Assembly (NCBI GenBank): GCA_029961685.1
Contig: JARWKL010000006.1
Coordinates: forward strand, 7,880,748-7,944,747
From: Aristolochia californica
Lineage: Eukaryota > Streptophyta > Magnoliopsida > Piperales > Aristolochiaceae
Direction of reading: 5' to 3'
Length of the DNA: 64,000 nucleotides
The translations under genes and the position numbers were made by a program. The notes under the pieces are model-generated. The model saw only the letters and a list, made by a program, of their open reading frames with translations, was not told the origin of the DNA and made no database searches. Below are positions 60,101 to 64,000 of the stretch, in pieces; positions within the stretch are counted from its first letter, which is position 1, and each line of letters opens with the position of its first letter.

Positions 60101-62792
60101 TGTATACAAATTAAAATAAAATATAGTAAGGAAGACGATACACTGAAAGTAAAATGAAAGATAGAAATAAAGGTGAAATAAAGAAAGTAAAATAAAATAC
60201 TGAAAGAATGATGAAATATAGAAATATAAAATATAATATATAAAGAAAAAATAAATATGAAATATAGAAAAAATTAAAATATAGAAATTAAAATTAAATA
60301 AAGAATGGAAGATGAAATATAGAAAATAAAAGAAATATAGGAAGAAAGATGAAATATAGAAAGTAAGATGAAATTTAGAAAGAAAGATGAAATATAGAAT
60401 GAAAGATAAAATATAGAAAGTTAAATGAAATATTGAAAGAAAGATGAAATATAGAAAGAAAGATGAAATGTAGAAAGAAAGATGAATTATTGAAAGAAAG
60501 ATGAATTATAGAAAGAAAGATGAATTATAGAAAGAAAGATGAATTATACAACGAAAGATAAAATATAGAAAGTAAAATGAATATAGAAAGAAAGATGAAA
60601 TTTAGAAAGTAAAATGAAATATAGAAAGTAAAATAAAATATAAAAAGTAAAACGAAATATAGAAAGAACGATGAAATATAGAAAGTAAAATGATATATAG
60701 GGAGAAATATTAAATAAAGAAAGAAAGATGAAATCTAGAAAGTAAAATGAAATATAGAAAGAAAGATGAAATATAGAAAGAAAAATGAAATACAGAAATA
60801 AAGATGAAATATAGAAAGTAAAATAAAATATAGAAAGAAAGATGAAATATAGAAAGTAAAATGAAATATAGAAAGTAAAATGAAATAATTAAAGAAAGAT
60901 GAAATATAGAAAGTAAAATGAAATATAGAAAAAAAGATGAAATACATAAAGAAAGATGAAATATATACAAAGTAAAATGGAATATAGAAAGTATGATGAT
61001 ATAAAAAAGGTAAAATGATATATAGAAATAAAGGTGAAATAAAGAAAGTAAAATAAAACATAGAAAAAATATTAAATATAGAAAGTAAAATTAAATGCTG
61101 AAAGAAGGATGAAATATAGAAATGTAAAATTTAATATATAAAGAAAGAATAAATATAAAAATAAAAATGAAATATAGAAAAAATTTAAAATATAGAAAGT
61201 AAAATGAAATATAGAATAGAATGAAAGACGAAATATAGAAAATAAAAGAAATATAGGAAGAAAGATGAAATATAGAAAGAAACTTGAAATATAGAAAGAA
61301 CGATGAAATATAGAATGAGAGATAAAATCTAAGAAGTAAAATAAAATATAGAAAGAAAGATGAAATATAGAAAATAAATTAAAATATTAAAAGTATGATG
61401 ATGTAAAGGAAGTAAAATGAAATATAGAAAGTAAAATGAAATATAGAAAGAAAGATGAAATATAGAAAGTAAAATAAAATATATAAAGTAAGATGATATA
61501 TAGAAAGTAAAATTAAATATAGAAAGAAAGACAAAATATAGAAAATAAAATGAAATATAGAAAGAAAGATGAAATGTAGAAAGTAAAATGAAATACAAAA
61601 ACAAAGATGAAATATAGAAATTAAAATGAAATACGGAAAGAAAGATGAAATATAGAAAGTAAAATGAAATATAGTAAGAAAAATGATATATAGAAAGTGA
61701 CATGAAATAAAGAAAGAAAGATGAAATATAGAAAGAAGATGAAATATAGAAAGAAAGTTAAAATAAACAACGAAAAATGAAATATATAAAAAAATAGGAA
61801 ATATAGAAATTAAAATGAAATATAGAACGAAAGATTAAAAATAAATATTGAAACAAAAAGTAAATATAGAAAGAAACATGAAATACAGAAAGAAAGACAA
61901 ATTATAGAAAGTAAAATGAAATATAGAAATAAAGATGAATCATAGAACGAAAGATAAAATATAGAAAGTAAAATAAAATATAAAAAAACGATGGAATATA
62001 GAAAGTAAAATAAATATTGAAATAAAAATGATCTATAGAAAGTAAAATGAAATACAAAAAGTAAAATCAAATATAGAATGAAAGGTAAAATAAAGAAAGA
62101 AAGATGAAGTAAATAAAAATTAAAAAGAAATATAGAAAGAAAAATGAAATAGAGAAATAAAGATGAAATATATAAACTAAAATAAAATATAGAAAGAAAG
62201 ATGAAATATAGAAAGTAAAATGAAATACAGAAAGAAAGATGAATTATAGAAAAAAAGATGAAATATAGAAAGAAGATTAAATTTAGAAAGAAGGTTAAAG
62301 TAAAGAAAGAAAAATGAAATATAGAGAGAAATAGGAAATAAAGAAAGTAAAACGAAATATAAAAAGAAAGATGAAAAAAAATATTGAAAGAAAAGGTAAA
62401 TATAGAAAGAAAGATGAATTATAGAAAGTAAAATGAAATATAGAAATAAAGATGAAATATAGAACGAAAGATAAAATATAGAAAGTAAAATAAAATATAG
62501 AAAGAAAGATGAAATATAGAAAGTAAAACGAAATATAGAAATAAAGATGATATATAGAAAGTAAAATGAAATATAGATAGTAAAAATAAATATAGAAAGA
62601 AAGATAAAATACATAAAGAAAGATGAAATATATAAAAAGTAAAAATAAATGTAGAAAGAAAAACGAAATAGAGAAATAAAGATGAAATACAGAAAGCAAA
62701 ATGAAATATAGAAAGAAGTTGAAATATAGAAAGCAAAATGAAATACAGAAAGCAAAATAAAATATAGAAAGAAAATGATATAGAAAAGAAGT
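57169..62792 (-). repeat. Satellite II array, purine strand on plus (right block)
   Basis: 19-bp monomers as at 17784-29225, with the landmark units of the left array. Much of it corresponds in reverse to 29226-32857. For example, the segment around 60109 mirrors that at 30492, and 58429 mirrors ~32090. A further copy of the 60.1-kb segment abuts the viral junction at 57169-57316, about 2.8 kb away. No gene. Confidence 0.87.
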
Positions 62793-64000
62793 GTTTCATC
62801 TTTCTTTCTTTATTTCATGTCATTTTCTATATATAATTTTTCTTACAATATTTTATTTTACTTTCTACATTTCATCTTTCTTTCTATATTTCATTTTAAT
62901 TTTTATATTTCATCTTTCTTTCTGTATTTCATTTTACTTTCTATATTTCATCTTTCTTTCTATATTTCATTTTACTTTCTATATTTTGTATTTCTTTCTA
63001 TATTTAATTTTACTTTCTATATATCATCTTACTTTCTATATTTAATTTTACTTTCTATATTTCATCTTTCTTTCTATATTTCATTTTACTTACTATATTT
63101 TATTTTATTTCTATATATCATCATACTTTCTATAATTCAATTTACTTTCTATATTTGATATTTCTTTCTATATTTCATTTAACTTTCTATATTTTATCTT
63201 TCATTCTATATTTCATCTTTCTTTCTATATTTCAAGTTACTTTCTATATTTTACCTTTCTTCCTATATTTCTTTTATTTTCTATATTTCGTCTTTCATTC
63301 TATATTTCATTTTACTTTCTATATTTTAACTTTTTTCTATAATTCATTTTTATTTTTATATTTAATCTTTCTTTATGTATTAAATTTTACATTTCTATTC
63401 ATCCTTCTGTTAGTATTTAATTTTATTTTCTATATTTAATCTTTTTTCTATATTTTATTTTACTTTCTTTATTTCACCTTTATTTCTTTATTTCACTTTT
63501 ATTTCTATATTTCATTTTACTTTCTTTATATCATCATACTTTCTATATTTCATTTTACATTCTTTATATTTCATCTTTCTTTATGTATTTCATCGTTCTT
63601 TCTATATTTCATTTTAATTTGTATATTTCATCTTTATTTATTTATTTCATGTTACTTTCTATAAATCGTTTTTCTTATTATATTTTATTTTACTGTCTAT
63701 ATTTCATCTTTCTTTCTATATTTTATTTTACTTTCTATATTTTATCTTTTTTTCTGTATTTCATTTTACTTTCTATATTTCATCTTTTCTTCTATATTTC
63801 ATTTTACTTTCTATATTTCATCTTTATTTCTATATTATATTTTCTTCATATATATCATTCTACTTTCTATATTTCATCGTTCTTTCTATATTTCATTTTA
63901 CCTTCTATATTTCATTTTACTTTCTAAATTTCATCTTTCTTTCTATATTTTATTTTACTTTCTATATTTTATCTTTCATTCTATATTTCATCTTTCTTTC
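62793..64000 (+). repeat. Satellite II array, pyrimidine strand on plus, to window end
   Basis: Orientation switches at GAAGTGTTTCATC, the reverse complement of the join at 29226. The following sequence mirrors 29225 leftward to about 28 kb. It continues past the end of the window. Confidence 0.85.

Overview
The window looks like nuclear heterochromatin of a flowering plant: about 36 kb of low-complexity purine/pyrimidine satellite DNA with decayed endogenous pararetrovirus (Caulimoviridae) copies embedded in it. I found no host gene, tRNA, rRNA, CRISPR array or LTR retrotransposon. The viral assignment rests on five features. These are a 30K-type movement protein, a coat protein with acidic and basic regions and a CX2CX4HX4C zinc knuckle, and a DSGAD aspartic protease. 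They also include a YIDD reverse transcriptase with RNase H, and an initiator-tRNA-Met primer-binding site (TGGTATCAGAGCC), with no LTRs and no integrase. The host group is inferred from the virus family; no species can be named.

Layout. 1-4090: (TTTC)n-type block I. 4091-16848: a rearranged viral cluster in alternating orientation. It consists of A (4091-6822, minus), a coat-gene sliver (6849-6976, plus), B (6967-14909, minus, a whole genome unit), C (14920-15740, plus) and D (15741-16848, minus). 16849-35383: satellite II, a 19-bp monomer array that switches strand several times. 35401-38030: a second copy of block I. 38031-38470: variant satellite III. 38470-45426: viral copy E (plus), older and divergent. 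45427-49603: block I again, mostly inverted. 49604-56634: viral copy F (plus), circularly permuted and the best preserved in the polymerase. 56635-57168: viral fragment G (minus), folded back on F. 57169-64000: satellite II again, largely an inverted relative of 28-33 kb.

Viral genome plan, read from B, E and F: leader, ORF1 (movement protein, 340 codons), ORF2 (coat, protease, reverse transcriptase, RNase H, about 1500 codons), ORF3 (about 430 codons, unknown), ORF4 (110-122 codons, unknown), a short promoter region with a TATA box, AATAAA, the primer-binding site, then the leader again. The genome unit measured in B is 7,888 bp. The ORFs are packed for a polycistronic RNA: 2 nt between ORF1 and ORF2, an 8-nt overlap between ORF2 and ORF3, and 11-16 nt between ORF3 and ORF4. 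Every multi-ORF copy carries stops and/or frameshifts, so these are fossils.

The points of most interest are the four-cistron plan with two orphan proteins, the B copy that preserves a full circle plus a 55-bp overlap, the three block I copies that act as empty-site references for two viral breakpoints, and the large inverted satellite duplication. All repeat boundaries were judged by eye and may be off by tens of bases.
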